NCBI GenBank assembly: GCA_029990175.1
Contig: JARKIP010000005.1
Coordinates: forward strand, 33,489,501-33,553,500
DNA length: 64,000 bases
Source: Petunia secreta
Lineage: Eukaryota > Streptophyta > Magnoliopsida > Solanales > Solanaceae
Direction: 5' to 3'
The notes under the pieces are model-generated. The model saw only the letters and a program-made list of their open reading frames with translations. It was not told the DNA's origin and ran no database searches. Below are positions 1 through 11,296 of this stretch, one piece after another. How positions within the stretch are numbered: position 1 is the first letter of the stretch; the number at the start of each line of letters is the position of its first letter. A program made the position numbers and the translations under genes.

Positions 1-172
1 AAGTCAAGGCCTTCGGATGAGGGTTCGAGAGTGATTTGAAGCCATGGACTTGAGCACGCTTGAGGGAGGACCGACTACGGACCAAGGGGGAACACTTAGA
101 GTCCATTTTGAGCCGTAACCATACCTCCCAGGAAGAGGCGGAGCGCCTCCCCAAAGAGGCGGACTGCCTAGC
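1..172 (+). repeat. Element B 5' LTR, left part (LTR start outside window)
   Basis: This stretch matches 39931-40102 in B's 3' LTR almost base for base. Element A interrupts it after base 172. The A target duplication CTAGC occupies 168-172. It holds two GC-rich inverted repeats at about 135-168, the second degenerate (centre GAC, right arm altered). Confidence 0.95.
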
Positions 173-385
173 TGATAAGACCCAAACCCCCTCGAGACCC
201 TTCACTCGGAGTCAAGCCAAGTTGATCCAAGATGCTCATCTTTACTTGGTATGGAAGGGTATGGAAGAAGGCCCCGAGAGCAACTTGAAGACCATGCTTT
301 GGTGTACCATGGAGGGAGGACCCTCTAGGACACTTGGAGAGGCCCAAGAGACCCAAAATGAGACACCCCAAGGGGCTCCAAAACA

Positions 386-524
386 AGGCGGAGCGCCTCC
401 CAGCTGAGGCGGGGCGCCTCCCAAAATCCAGAGGCATGAAAGGTGAAGGGCGGACCGCCTCCCTCAGATCCAGAGAAGATGAAGACTGCTGGGCGGCCGC
501 CTCCCCCTACTAGGCGGACCGCCT
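386..524 (+). repeat. GC inverted-repeat cluster in A 5' LTR
   Basis: Units of AGGCG-N3-CGCCT (centres GAG, GGG, GAC) and one full palindrome with a GGCC core lie upstream of the TATA box. The 3' LTR copy is at about 7352-7515 and has one more unit. Confidence 0.85.
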
Positions 525-655
525 ACCCCTGTGACCCACATGCGGGATTTTTTATGACTTTTGCTTGAACTTCCAACTTTAGCCCTGCGTGGCCTTATTT
601 GTTTTAACCCACTTTGGGGGTATTTTAGACCTTTTATTTAGACCTAAGTGAAGCC

Positions 656-663
656 TATAAATA
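656..663 (+). promoter_or_regulatory. Candidate TATA box, A 5' LTR
   Basis: TATAAATA lies in an AT-rich context about 130 bp downstream of the GC repeats. The equivalent sites are 7644-7651 in the 3' LTR, 8208-8215 and 40333-40340 in B, and 56098-56105 in L. It is inferred to be the element promoter. Confidence 0.6.
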
Positions 664-981
664 CTTCACTTAGCCTCTTTAAATCATTAGCTAACTTTGA
701 TGATTGAACAAACACTTGTGTTGAGAGTTGAACTCTTGGATTGAATGAATGAAACCTTGATGGGACTTGTTCTTCCTCTAGCGGATCTAGATGAATTCCA
801 ATCCCCCCCGATCATTCTACTTGCGTGCTCACGTTAGCTCGAGGGTAGTTGCTTAGTGTAGGTGTTCTTGTCATTCTCTCGGGGTGTAACGGAACAAGTT
901 CTCCGTTGCTACTTGAGATTATCGTACGAGCTACGTCTCGCTTTTATCTTTTACTTTTCCGCATTTTGATTCTTATCATCT

Positions 982-993
982 TGGTATCAGAGC
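982..993 (+). other. Element A primer binding site, tRNA-iMet type
   Basis: TGGTATCAGAGC lies three bases after the 5' LTR end. It is complementary to the 3' end of initiator tRNA-Met, the usual primer of plant Ty3/gypsy elements. Confidence 0.93.
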
Positions 994-2232
994 AAGGCTC
1001 GGGTTTTGTTTCTACAAACCCCCGACCCTTGATTCTTCGTGCCTAGGTCGATTTCTATCTTAGGTTCTTGTTTGTTGTTATTAAAAGAAGAAAACTACAA
1101 AAAAATTGAAAAATTGAAAATCTAAAAATTTGGTGTAACTTGTTGGTTTGAGTGATTCATGATTTGGGTGTTATAGATTCTTGATCGTGGTTGAAATCCC
1201 GTCGTTTGGATACCAAAAACACTTGGATTGGTGAAGATTGAAAATCAAAACCCCAAAACCCCTTTAAACCCTTGATGAACTTGTTCTTGATGACTTTTGA
1301 TTGATTCTTGGGTTGGATTGATATTGGATTGAGATTTGATATTGGGGTTTAATCCTTGTGTGATTCCCGTTCTTTTGGTACCTTAAACACCCAGTTTGGA
1401 GTTGTATTACATGACTTGAGAATTTGAAACCCTTTGAAAATTTGAAAATTTTAAAACCCTAGCTTTGAAGAAGATGATCATGGTGGATTGCTTGATATTG
1501 ATTGGGGTTTGGTAAAAGTTGTTGGGGTTTGTTCTTTGTGACTAATACAACATTTGGGTACCTTTGAATTGCTAAAACAACGCTTGAATAGTTGGATTTG
1601 TGGGTGAAAAATCAACAAAACGCGAAGTGAACAGTGCTGGAACACAGCAGGAGGCGGAGCGCCTAACAAAGAGGCGGAGCGCCTCCCACTGGTGAGCTTG
1701 CAGGAATTTCTCTGAGGCGGAGCGCCTCCCTGAGAGGGCGGAGCGCCTCTCACCTGCACTTTACCCAGGGCGGACCGCCCACTAGCTGAGGCGGGGCGCC
1801 TACTTCCTGGAGCTTGGGAATTGGGTAGAAACTTCTAGGATTCCTTGTTTTGTTGTTTGCATTGCTTCTAATTGGTACTATTAGAGTATAATCCTACTTG
1901 ATTAGTACTAATTACTTCGAGCTATTAAGATCATCGTGCCTTAGGAAGGAGACTAGAATTCCAAGAAGATTCGTAGTTTCTTTTGATTCAAGTCCTTTGC
2001 CTTAAAGTGCCTAGCGTTCATCGAGTCCCATTAACTCCACTCACCCCGGAGTGTGCTTGACTCGTGGATAGTTTGGTTGAGTAGAGGGATTGTTAGTCAT
2101 CTACGGGAAGCTTTGGAATTACAAGTCGAGTGAAATATCCACCGCCACCCAAAAGAGTGATCCGAGTGAACACAAGTGAGGGAGCGAGTGAGGTGTTTTA
2201 ACTAACGCTTGTTTCTTTTCTTTGTAGGTACA
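994..2232 (+). other. Element A 5' leader
   Basis: This untranslated leader has an A-rich stretch after the PBS, several TTGGGGTTT-like segments, a GC-repeat cluster (1652-1801), and then a block conserved in A, B, D, I and L containing GAGACTAGAATTC (around 1949) and ATCGAGTCCCATTAACTCC (around 2018). It ends with TTTGTAG|GTACA directly before the gag ATG, which resembles a 3' splice site (AG at 2226-2227). I see no credible gene in it. Confidence 0.8.
1652..1801 (+). repeat. GC inverted-repeat cluster in A leader
   Basis: Several AGGCG-N3-CGCCT units with centres GAG, GAC and GGG are spaced by about 10-40 bp. They repeat the pattern of the LTR cluster at a second location in the same element. 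Confidence 0.85.
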
Positions 2233-5200
2233 ATGGCCAACGAGGGTCAAGATTTCATCAAGGAGGCCTTGGCTAGCCTTCTTGCCAAGATGGATGTCAT
2301 GACTCAAAGGATTGAGTCACTTGAAAAGGGTGCCTCAAGTACCCAAGGAGACCAAGGGACCCCGAGTGTCCCAATTGAAAAGGGGACCCCGAGTGTCCAA
2401 ATTGAGGCCGGTGAAGGCTCGAGTAGCCCTACCTTTACCCCGGAGCAAGTTGTTGAATTACTCAATCAACAACGGGTAAAGGAAGATCGAGAGAGAATTG
2501 AACGAACGGGCATTCCCCGTATCTTGGATAATCCTCCAAGAAACATCCCATTACCAAGGCCCATCCGAAACGTGCAACCTCTTGAGCAAGTCGATGAAGC
2601 TCAAGAAGGGGAGGAAGCCGAATATGGTGATGAGGCTTATGGTTATGATGATCACCTTCAACCGAGACGAGGTATGAATTGGGGTCGAAATGTGGATCGG
2701 GGTAGAGGCCGAGGTCGAGGGCCACCCTTAGGATATGGAGGAAGGAATGCGAGGAGGGACTATGTTGCTTATGATGATCACTATGGGGGCCAACCGGAGC
2801 CGTTCCAAGGGGGTCGTGATAACAACAACAATCTTAATAGTGTGAAGCTCACTATTCCTTCCTTCAAAGGAAGTAGTGACCCGGTGGAGTACATTGGTTG
2901 GAAATTGGCTATGGAGCGTATCTTTGACACCAATGATATGCCCGATGTGAAGAAAACCTAGTATGCAATATCCGCCTTTGAATCTTTTGCTTCTACTTGG
3001 TGGGAGTCGGTGAAGAGAAATAGAAGAAGGACGGGTATGGCTATTAATCTTACTTGGGAAGAGTTGATCCGTGTGATGGATGAGAAGTACTTGACTAACC
3101 AATACCGGGTTGAACAACAAAGGCGTCTATATGATTTGAAGCAAGGTTCCAAATCGGTTGGTGAATATTTCAATGAATTTGAGCAAATCCGAATGATCCT
3201 TGACTTGGATGATGAAGACAATGAGACGGCCATGATCCGTTTCAAAGGGGGCTTGAACCGAGACATAGCTTCACAATTGAAGTTCCACAAATATGATGAT
3301 CATTACAAGCTATGTGAAGATACGGTTGAGGCCGAGAAATGGCTCAAAGAGGAGAAATCCCTTCGCTACAAGAGTAGCACTACTACTCCAACAAGCAAAC
3401 CGAAGGATTGGAAGCCTCCTACTACAAATGCAAGGTTCCCAAGTGCAAGTTGAACAAGTGGTGCAAATGCCACCAAGGATGTGAAAAAGCCGTATGAGAA
3501 GAACACACCTAATGTGGGAGGTAACTCTAAAACTCAATTACATGCTCCTACTTCTTCTTCCATGCAATGCCACAAGTGCAAGGGCTATGGTCACTTTGCT
3601 AGGGAATGTCCTACAAAGAGGACCATGATTGTTGTTGGTAATGATGCATATGAGAAAGAGAGTGAATCGGAAGATGAGGGAGTAGAGAAAGAAGAGGGAG
3701 ATGAGGGAGTAGAGGAGGATGGTTTGCTTGATGACACGGGGGAGGAGGAGGATCTTCATACTTTCTTGGTTGTGAGAAGGAGCCTAGGGGTTATGGTTGT
3801 GGAAGATAGTGAAACCTTGCAAAGGGAAAATCTATTCCATGCTAGGTGTCGGGTCAAAGATGCCGTTTGCTCTATGATAATTGATTCCGGAAGTTGTGCA
3901 AATGTGGTGAGTCAATCACTTGTGTCTCAATTAAAGTTGACGGCCATAAAGCATCCTAAACCTTACCGGCTACAATGGCTAAGCGAATGTGGGGAGCTTA
4001 AAGTGGTAAAGCAAGTGATGATTCGATTCAAAATGGGGAGTTATGTAGATGAGCATTTGTTTGACGTTGTGCCCATGCAAGCGTGCCACCTACTCTTAGG
4101 GAGGCCTTGGCAATTCGATAGGCAAGTGGTGCATGACGGTCGTGTCAATACTTACACGGTCAAACATGAAGGTAAAAGATATGTGCTTAAACCTCTCACT
4201 CCTAAACAAGTGAGTGATGACTACAAGAAAATGAAGGAGTTGAGAGAGGTGGCAAAGGCTAAGTCAATCATTGAGACTAGTCCTTTGTCCAAAAGTATGG
4301 TGGCAATCCCACCAACATCATCTACCGGTGGCATTTTTGCCATGATGCAACCGGGTGAGCTCTTAAGAGGAAATGATGGCAACAAGCTTCTTATATGCCT
4401 AGTGCACAAAGGTATGGTTCTAAACTCTAATTGTGATTTTTCTTCTAACCCTTTGCCTAGTGTGTTTGAGAATGTTTTGAAGGATTTCGGAGACATGTTC
4501 CCAGATGAAATGCCGGATGGATTGCCTCCTTTGAGGGGCATTGAGCATCAAATAGACTTTGTCCCGGGATCCCAAATCCCGAACAAACCGGCCTATAGGA
4601 GCAACCCGGAGGATACAAAGGAATTGCAAAAGCAAGTTGATGAATTGCTCACTAAAGGTTTGGTAAGGGAAAGCTTGAGTCCTTGTGCCGTACCCGTGAT
4701 CCTTGTTCCCAAAAAGGACGGCACTTGGAGAATGTGTGTTGATTGTCGGGCCGTGAACAAAATAACGGTAAAGTACCGTCATCCTATTCCCCGACTTGAT
4801 GATATGTTAGATGAATTGAGCGGCTCATGTGTGTTTAGCAAAATTGATCTTAGGTCCGGCTACCATCAAATCCGGATGAAACCGGGTGATGAATGGAAAA
4901 CCGCATTCAAGACCAAATTTGGTCTCTATGAATGGTTGGTGATGCCCTTTGGGCTCTCCAATGCACCTAGTACTTTCATGAGGCTAATGAACCATGTTCT
5001 AAAGCCATTCATCAACAAGTTTGTGGTCGTCTATTTTGACGATATATTGATCTATAGCAAATCAATAGACGACCATGTTGAACACCTTAGGCTAGTGCTT
5101 GAAAAGTTGAGAGCCGAAAAGCTCTATGCTAATTTTAAAAAGTGTGCCTTTGGTGTTGAAAAGGTGGTCTTTCTTGGGTTTGTTGTGAGTGCCCAAGGAG

Positions 5201-7374
5201 TGGAGGTGGATGAGTCTAAGGTAGAGGCCATACGTGATTGGCCTACTCCTACTACCGTGACTCAAGTGAGGAGCTTTCATGGTCTCGCAAGCTTTTATAG
5301 GCGATTTGTGAAGGACTTTAGCTCCATTGCCGCTCCACTCACCGAATTGGTGAAGAAGGACCAACCGTTTGTTTGGGGAGAGCCTCAAGAGAAGGCCTTC
5401 CTTGAGTTGAAAATTAGGTTGAGCACCGCCCCGCTATTGCAATTGCCCGACTTCGGGAAGGCATTTGAGGTTGAGTGTGATGCCTTGGGGGTGGGAATTG
5501 GTGGTGTTCTAATGCAAGATAGCAAACCCATCGCCTACTTTAGTGAGAAGTTGAAAGGGGCTTCCTTGAATTATTCTACATATGACAAGGAGTTGTATGC
5601 CCTTGTGAGAGCCCTTGCCCATTGGCAACACTATCTTTGGCCTCGTGAGTTTGTAATCAAGAGTGACCATGAGTCACTCAAGCATTTGAGAGGCCAAGAG
5701 AAGCTCAATAAGAGACATGCCAAGTGGGTTGAATTCATTGAGTCTTTTCCCTATGTGATCCAATACAAGAAAGGGAAAGACAATGTCGTGGCGGATGCGC
5801 TTTCAAGAAAGTTTGCTCTGGCCACCACTCTCACCTCTAAGCTCATGGGTTTTGAGAGCATTAAATTGATGTATGCTCATGACCCAAAGCTAAAGAGTGT
5901 CCATGACACTCTAGAGAAAGGGGAGAGAGTTGACAAATACCAATGGGTTAATGGTTATATCTTCAAAAATGGTAGAGTGTGCATTCCGGAGTCCTCTTGG
6001 AGAGAGTTGCTTGTGCATGAAGCACATTGCGGGGGACTCATGGGACATTTTGGCACAAGAAAGACTTTGGCCATTCTTCAAGAACAATTCTATTGGCCAA
6101 AGATGAGGGTGCATGTGGAGAAGTTTTGCACTAATTGCCTTGATTGCAAACGTGCCAAATCTAAAGCCCACCCTCATGGGTTGTATACCCCTCTCCCCGT
6201 GCCTATTAGTCCGTGGTTGGATATCTCAATGGATTTTGTGATGGGATTACCAAGGACTAAAGAGGGCCATGATAGCATTTTTGTTGTTGTGGATAGGTTC
6301 TCCAAAATGGCTCATTTCATTCCATGCAAGAAATGTGATGATGCACAACATGTGACAACTTTGTTTATTGAAAATGTTTTGAAGTTGCATGGTGTGCCTC
6401 AAACCATAGTGAGTGATAGGGACACTAAGTTCCTAAGTTATTTTTGGAGGTGTTTATGGGGTGCTTTAGGCACCAAGCTCTTGTTCTCCACGTCCCACCA
6501 CCCGCAAACCGATGGGCAAACGGAAGTGGTAAACCGAACCTTGGGAGCTCTTCTTAGAGCCATGACCCGAGGGAAGGCCGGGACTTGGATTGATCGCCTA
6601 CCTCTTATGGAGTTTGCCTACAATCGCACATTGCATAGCATGATAGGCATGACTCCATTCGAGTGTGTTTATGGATTTAACCCCTTGATTCCCCTTGATC
6701 TAACCCCTTTGCCAAGGGAAATGGTTGTTAATTTTGAAGGTAAAGCTAGAGCCAAGGCTTTGGTTGAGCTCCATGCAAAGGCGAAGAAGAACTTGGAGGA
6801 AACTTATGCTAAGGTTGCCTCCAAGAAAAACAAAGGCCGCAAGAAGGTGGAACTCAAGAAGGGTGACTATGTTTGGGTGCACTTCTGGAAAGAAAGGTTT
6901 CCAAACCTTAGGAAAGGGAAGTTGGCACCCCGGGGAGATGGACCGTTCCAAGTGCTCTCGAAGATAAACAACAATGCCTACATGGTCGACTTGCCAAGTG
7001 AGTATCAAGTTTCTAATACTTTCAATGTTTGTGACTTGGTTCCTTTGGATGTAGGTAATGAAGAGGTCGTGCATGATGATGAAGAGGGTGTGGATGATGC
7101 TTCGATTTCGAGGACGAAATCCTCTCAAGAAGGGGAGGATGATAAGACCCAAACCCCCTCGAGACCCTTCACTCGGAGTCAAGCCAAGTTGATCCAAGAT
7201 GCTCATCTTTACTTGGTATGGAAGGGTATGGAAGAAGGCCCCGAGAGCAACTTGAAGACCATGCTTTGGTGTACCATGGAGGGAGGACCCTCTAGGACAC
7301 TTGGAGAGGCCCAAGAGACCCAAAATGAGACACCCCAAGGGGCTCCAAAACAAGGCGGAGCGCCTCCCAGCTGA
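2233..7374 (+). pseudogene. gag-pol: Element A gag-pol polyprotein, two nonsense codons
   Basis: One reading frame covers gag, protease, RT, RNase H and integrase. The start is the ATG at 2233, homologous to the gag start in E, H and I. Gag carries a Gly/Arg-rich stretch and a CCHC zinc knuckle (CHKCKGYGHFAREC, 3568-3609). The protease has IIDSGSCANVV near 3880. RT has YFDD at 5032-5043. RNase H follows, then integrase with an H-H-C-C zinc site and the D,D-35-E core (MDF, SDRD, GQTE). TAG at 2959-2961 and TGA at 3451-3453 both truncate gag; downstream the frame is open to 7374, which is 235 bp inside the 3' LTR. The C-terminus has RPFTRSQAK. No canonical chromodomain is seen. It is presumed inactive unless the stops are suppressed. 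Confidence 0.95.
7127..7139 (+). other. Element A polypurine tract
   Basis: The purine run AAGAAGGGGAGGA abuts the 3' LTR. It lies inside the gag-pol frame and encodes part of the conserved SQEGEDD peptide. Confidence 0.9.
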
Positions 7375-7972
7375 GGCGGGGCGCCTCCCAAAATCCAGAG
7401 GCATGAAAGGTGAAGGGCGGACCGCCTCCCAGCCTAGGCGGACCGCCTCCCTCAGATCCAGAGAAGCTGAAGACTGCTGGGCGGCCGCCTCCCCCTACTA
7501 GGCGGACCGCCTACCCCTGTGACCCACATGCGGGATTTTTTATGACTTTTGCTTGAACTTCCAACTTTAGCCCTGCGTGGCCTTATTTGTTTTAACCCAC
7601 TTTGGGGGTATTTTAGACCTTTTATTTAGACCTAAGTGAAGCCTATAAATACTTCACTTAGCCTCTTTAAATCATTAGCTAACTTTGATGATTGAACAAA
7701 CACTTGTGTTGAGAGTTGAACTCTTGGATTGAATGAATGAAACCTTGATGGGACTTGTTCTTCCTCTAGCGGATCTAGATGAATTCCAATCCCCCCCCCC
7801 CCCAATCATTCTACTTGTGTGCTCACGTTAGCTCGAGGGTAGTTGCTTAGTGTAGGTGTTCTTGTCATTCTCTCGGGGTGTAACAGAACAAGTTCTCTGT
7901 TGCTACTTGAGATTATCGTACGAGCTACGTCTCGCTTTTATCTTTTACTTTTCCGCATTTTGATTCTTATCA
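7140..7972 (+). repeat. Element A 3' LTR (833 bp)
   Basis: It pairs with 173-978 and is followed by the TSD CTAGC at 7973-7977. The gag-pol frame ends inside it at 7374. It has an extra GC-repeat unit and an extended C homopolymer compared with the 5' copy. Confidence 0.97.
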
Positions 7973-7977
7973 CTAGC

Positions 7978-8539
7978 AAAGGTCCAGAGAGCAACACAGC
8001 AAGAGGCGGCCGCCCCAAGACACTAGGCGGACCGCCCCTCACTGAAGGGTCCTGAGGCGGAGCGCCTCCCCCTCTGAGGCGGAGCGCCTCCTCCTGTTAG
8101 CCTTGACGGGATTTTGTGTAATTTTCCTATTTTGCCCTTAAGTGGCTTGTATTGTTATAACCCACTTTGGGGGTGTTTTAGACATTTCATTAAGTGTATG
8201 GGAAGACTATAAATACCTTCCTTAGGCCATTTAGCTCATTAGTTAGTCATTGTTTAGAAGATAGAATTGAGAGAGAACATTGAAGAGGCCGAGCCCTTCT
8301 TGTTTGAGCCCGAGGCTCGTGTATGTCTCGACTTGGAACCTATGGAGATCGACACCTAGTTTGATTCCATTGTAAGGTTCGAGTTTCCCTTCTCCCTTTT
8401 GAATTCAATTAACGTTAGTAAATTGAATTCGATTCTTTCTTCTACTTTCTTGCCTTCCTAGTCTCGATTTCTTGTTATCCTTTACTTGCTTCCGCTCGTT
8501 TATCCTTTAGTTAGCTTCCGCGTATTTTCCATTGCATCA
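7978..8539 (+). repeat. Element B 5' LTR, right part
   Basis: It resumes after element A and ends TGCATCA immediately before the PBS. It matches 40103-40664. It contains a GC-repeat cluster (8004-8089) and a TATAAATA at 8208-8215. Confidence 0.96.
8004..8089 (+). repeat. GC inverted-repeat cluster in B 5' LTR
   Basis: Four units of the AGGCG/CGCCT inverted repeat lie here, one with a GC centre and others with GAC and GAG. The 3' LTR copy lies at about 40070-40215. Confidence 0.85.
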
Positions 8540-8541
8540 GT

Positions 8542-8553
8542 TGGTATCAGAGC
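8542..8553 (+). other. Element B primer binding site, tRNA-iMet type
   Basis: TGGTATCAGAGC lies two bases after the LTR end. Confidence 0.93.
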
Positions 8554-9503
8554 AAGGCTCGGGTTATGTTCTTACAAACCCCCGTTCCTTGTTCCTTATG
8601 TAGTATCGTTGTTGTGTTGTTCTTGTTGTTCTTGAAAAAGAAGAAAACAAAAAAATTGAAAAACTTGAAAACTTGAAAAAAAAATTTGGTAGATCGGGTT
8701 GGATTCGAATCCCCAAGTGTTAAAAAGTATTGGGGTTTGTTCCTTATAGTATTCCCGTTGTTTTGGTACCCATATATCACGTTTTGGTGTTACGAATCAA
8801 AATTTCGAAAATCAAAATCCCAAAAGTTTGAAAATTTCTTCAAAACGCTTCAATCTTGAATCGAAGTTTGTTGTTGTTTGTTTGGAGTTGAAAACCATTG
8901 GGGATTGGTTAATATAGTTGTATACACCTTTGGGTATCATTAATTTTGTGTATCGGGTCGAAAACGTTGGATTTTTGGGTGCGAAACGAGCCAAAACGCG
9001 TTTCGCAAAATTGCAGGAAATTGCCCTAGGCGGAGCGCCTCCATTTTGAGGCGGAGCGCCTCCCTCTGGGCTGCCCTCTGGATTTTCCTGAGGCGGAGCG
9101 CCTCATTCCTGAGGCGGAGCGCCTTTTCCTGAAGGGTTATCCCGGGTAGTTTTTTGCCTAGGTTTCCATTGTTATTCGCCCACGGGCTTCTTGGTTAGTG
9201 TTTCTAAGGTAATTGGCCTACTTGAAAGACACTAATCCTTTAGCGTATTAGGACATTCGTGCTTAGAGGAGATTAGAAATCAAAGAAGATTCGTAGAACT
9301 TTCTTTGGCCTCAAGTGCGCATTTTAAATAACCGTCCGTCCATTGAGTCTCATTAACTCCATTCCGAACTTTTATTTGGACATGCTAGTTGTTATCACCT
9401 TGGTTCCCAAGTTGTAAAGGCCTCGCTCTTGAGTGTTCATAAATTGAGTGATACACGTGAGGGAGTGAATTTTGGGAGGTTTTGTGCTTTGGTGTTTGCA
9501 ACC
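8554..9503 (+). other. Element B 5' leader
   Basis: Untranslated leader with an A-rich stretch near 8640-8690, a GC-repeat cluster at 9028-9124, and the conserved block with CCGTCCATTGAGTCTCATT at about 9332-9350. It is very close to D's leader (18251-19190). Unlike the gag-pol elements, the bases before the X ATG (TTTGCAACC) do not form an AG|GT acceptor-like site. Confidence 0.8.
9028..9124 (+). repeat. GC inverted-repeat cluster in B leader
   Basis: Four AGGCGGAGCGCCT units, all with centre GAG, occur in two closely spaced pairs. Confidence 0.85.
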
Positions 9504-10574
9504 ATGTCGGATGATGAATGTGGGGGATATGACTCATGTGGGGATGATGCGAGTTGCTATGACTCGTATGGTGATGATGGAGACTATGGTTCCTATGGTG
9601 AGGATGATGGCCATTACTATGATGATGGAAACCATGGCTCCTATGAAGATGAAGCGGTTCACTATGATGATCGTGAGGTTGATGACGACTATGAAGCCCA
9701 TGAAGATGAATTTGATGAATCTAATGCTTCTAGTCAAGAACCCGAGGATGGTGACGCTTCAAGGTATGATGATCCTACTTACTCTTCTTGTGAAGAATTT
9801 GATATTGATGATGGTGACATAGGCAGAGTTGATGATGATGATGAACATAGGGGTTATTCTTATGCATCTTCTCTTAGTGTTGCTAACGGTGTGCAAGGGA
9901 GTAGTAGAGGACCTTCCATTTGTATGGGAGGCGGTGGTGGTTGTTCCATGGGGAAGAAGAAGCTTGCATCTTCTAGGTACGCTAAGCGGCCTAACGCTTC
10001 TAATTCCCATATGGAGGATGGTTTGGGAGATGGTGTTGCTTTTGCTACAAAGGGGTTATATGCCGTGAAGGGCGTGGATGGTTGTAGTAGGAGTAGTACT
10101 ATGGGCTATGGAACCAAGGCGAGAGGCACTTATGGGTTCCATGGCAAGGTTCCTTCCTCGACTTCCAACAACATTTCTAATGTTGGGAGAGTGACGGGAA
10201 GTGGAGATTGTCCTAGTGGTGTTGCCACTAGTGGAGGGATAAGGAAGACCCAAGTAGATGGTGATGACACTTGTGGGCGTCTAAATTCTCATTTGGGTGC
10301 CAATGTGCAAGTCTTGGGTAGATGTAGGTTCGTTGTTGAGGTAAATGGTATTGGAGGATACTTGCTCAAGATTGGTGATACCGATGCCAATTGTATTAGC
10401 ACCTCTTTGGTTGAAAGGCTTAGGATACCATGCCATAAGCTAGCGCATCCTTATGAGTATGATGGCGTGTGGGTTTCTAAGGAGGCTCGGGTACTCATAT
10501 CTCATGGGAGCTATAGATGCTATGTGTGGTGTGACGTGTATCCCATGCGTCGTGTTGATGTGTGGATGGGTGAG
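9504..10574 (+). pseudogene. Element B X ORF, 5' part (357 codons), split by element H
   Basis: The protein starts at ATG 9504, the position equivalent to the gag start. The first ~110 residues are acidic and rich in Asp, Tyr, Gly and Ser, followed by a GGGGG-containing Ser/Gly segment. A region homologous to the gag-pol protease domain follows (CRFVVEV near 10327, then TSLVERLRIPC, HPYEY and WCDVYPM). The catalytic DSG of the autonomous protease is absent: the aligned residues read KIGDTDAN. The frame is cut at 10574 by element H and resumes in phase at 37831 after the GTGAG duplication. Without H the reading frame would be open for about 1000 codons. Function is unknown. Confidence 0.85.
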
Positions 10575-11296
10575 TGATGCAATCTAAATTACGGAAGCAA
10601 GAATAAAGATAAAAGCAAGACACTAATCGAAAATTCAACAAAGGATTTAGTAGGAATTAGTCTACTCACCCCTTTGTTAGGCTTCAAAGAGCACCTAAAC
10701 TATACGAACTATCCTCAAGACGAACCTGTGACTTGATAACAATTCGATCAAAGAGAAAAACGTTCAAATCTGATTTCACTCGAGAAGGAACGATCTTCCA
10801 AGTTTTTGTAGGAAAAGTTTTTACGTAATGTCTAGGAACTGTCTCAAATAATGCTAGGTAGGGGATTATATAGGTTCAGCCCCTAACACCTAAGTCAACT
10901 AGGAAAAGATTAACTAAAAAAAAGCCCATAATTGGCTAAATGTCAAGCGACCACGCAGGGCCCAATAACTATGATAGTCTATGTAAAGTATCACATAAGA
11001 GCTCGGTGAGAAGCTGCTCGAACACCCTAAGCATAAAGCTGCTCGTTGAGTAGCTCTGCCCGTTGAGTATCTCACCGAGTAATTCTGCTCGGCCTCAACT
11101 AGTTCCAAGTGTCCCTCTTTCTCCAATGCTAATCAACGCCTCTCTTGTCACCTCTATCATGCTGCCCGCTTCTTCCATCATCACACAATCATAGCTCTTC
11201 ATCACCATCAAATGGACATCATGAAGCTCCTTAGCTTGATTCTTCGTAAATGGTCTGGAAGGCACGAACAAGGCTTGATCAGGCTGGACTGCATCA
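10575..11296 (-). repeat. Element H 3' LTR (722 bp)
   Basis: It pairs with the split right-hand LTR of about 734 bp; the difference is mainly a 12-bp insertion near 37336 in the right copy. This LTR keeps the uninterrupted target of element D (AAGAC at about 10618-10622). The gag-pol frame ends inside it at 11095. GCTCG-rich repeats occur at about 11010-11095. Confidence 0.95.

Larger units (their letters stand above)
173..978 (+). repeat. Element A 5' LTR (806 bp)
   Basis: It starts TGATAAGA and ends TCTTATCA. It pairs with 7140-7972. The 3' copy is 27 bp longer because of one extra GC-repeat unit near 7429 and a longer C-run near 7790. A GC-repeat cluster lies at 386-524 and a TATA-like TATAAATA at 656-663. 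Confidence 0.97.
173..7972 (+). mobile_element. Element A: autonomous-type Ty3/gypsy retrotransposon, gag-pol broken by two stops
   Basis: This is a complete element: 5' LTR 173-978, PBS 982-993, leader, gag-pol 2233-7374, PPT and 3' LTR 7140-7972. The TSD is CTAGC (168-172 and 7973-7977). The uninterrupted target is visible in B's 3' LTR near 40098-40103. LTR termini are the 8-bp inverted repeat TGATAAGA / TCTTATCA. It belongs to the same family as element J, and its PBS-proximal leader is nearly identical to that of I. The gag-pol frame is open apart from two nonsense codons in gag. Confidence 0.96.

Noticed and set aside
168..437. Minus-strand Pro/Arg/Gly-rich frames over the GC repeats (also near 1478, 6700, 55757, 60914)
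   Set aside because: They read the GC inverted repeats, recur wherever these occur, and have no independent support.
386..524. GC repeat clusters as a CRISPR array
   Set aside because: Units are short and palindromic with irregular spacing, in plant retrotransposon LTRs, and no cas genes are present.
982..993. tRNA genes at the TGGTATCAGAGC sites
   Set aside because: Only the 12-base primer match is present; no cloverleaf surrounds it.
849..1046. Small frames across the LTR-PBS junction (similar ones near 7843, 23116, 36113)
   Set aside because: They follow conserved noncoding PBS and leader sequence.
6880..7374. Canonical chromodomain at the polyprotein C-terminus
   Set aside because: I could not see the aromatic-cage pattern of a canonical chromodomain; only the shorter conserved tail with TRSQAK is evident.
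9534..9737. Minus-strand Ile/Met-rich frames opposite the X N-terminus (also near 19224 and 43739)
   Set aside because: They are antisense shadows of the GAT/GAC-rich Asp/Tyr coding stretch.
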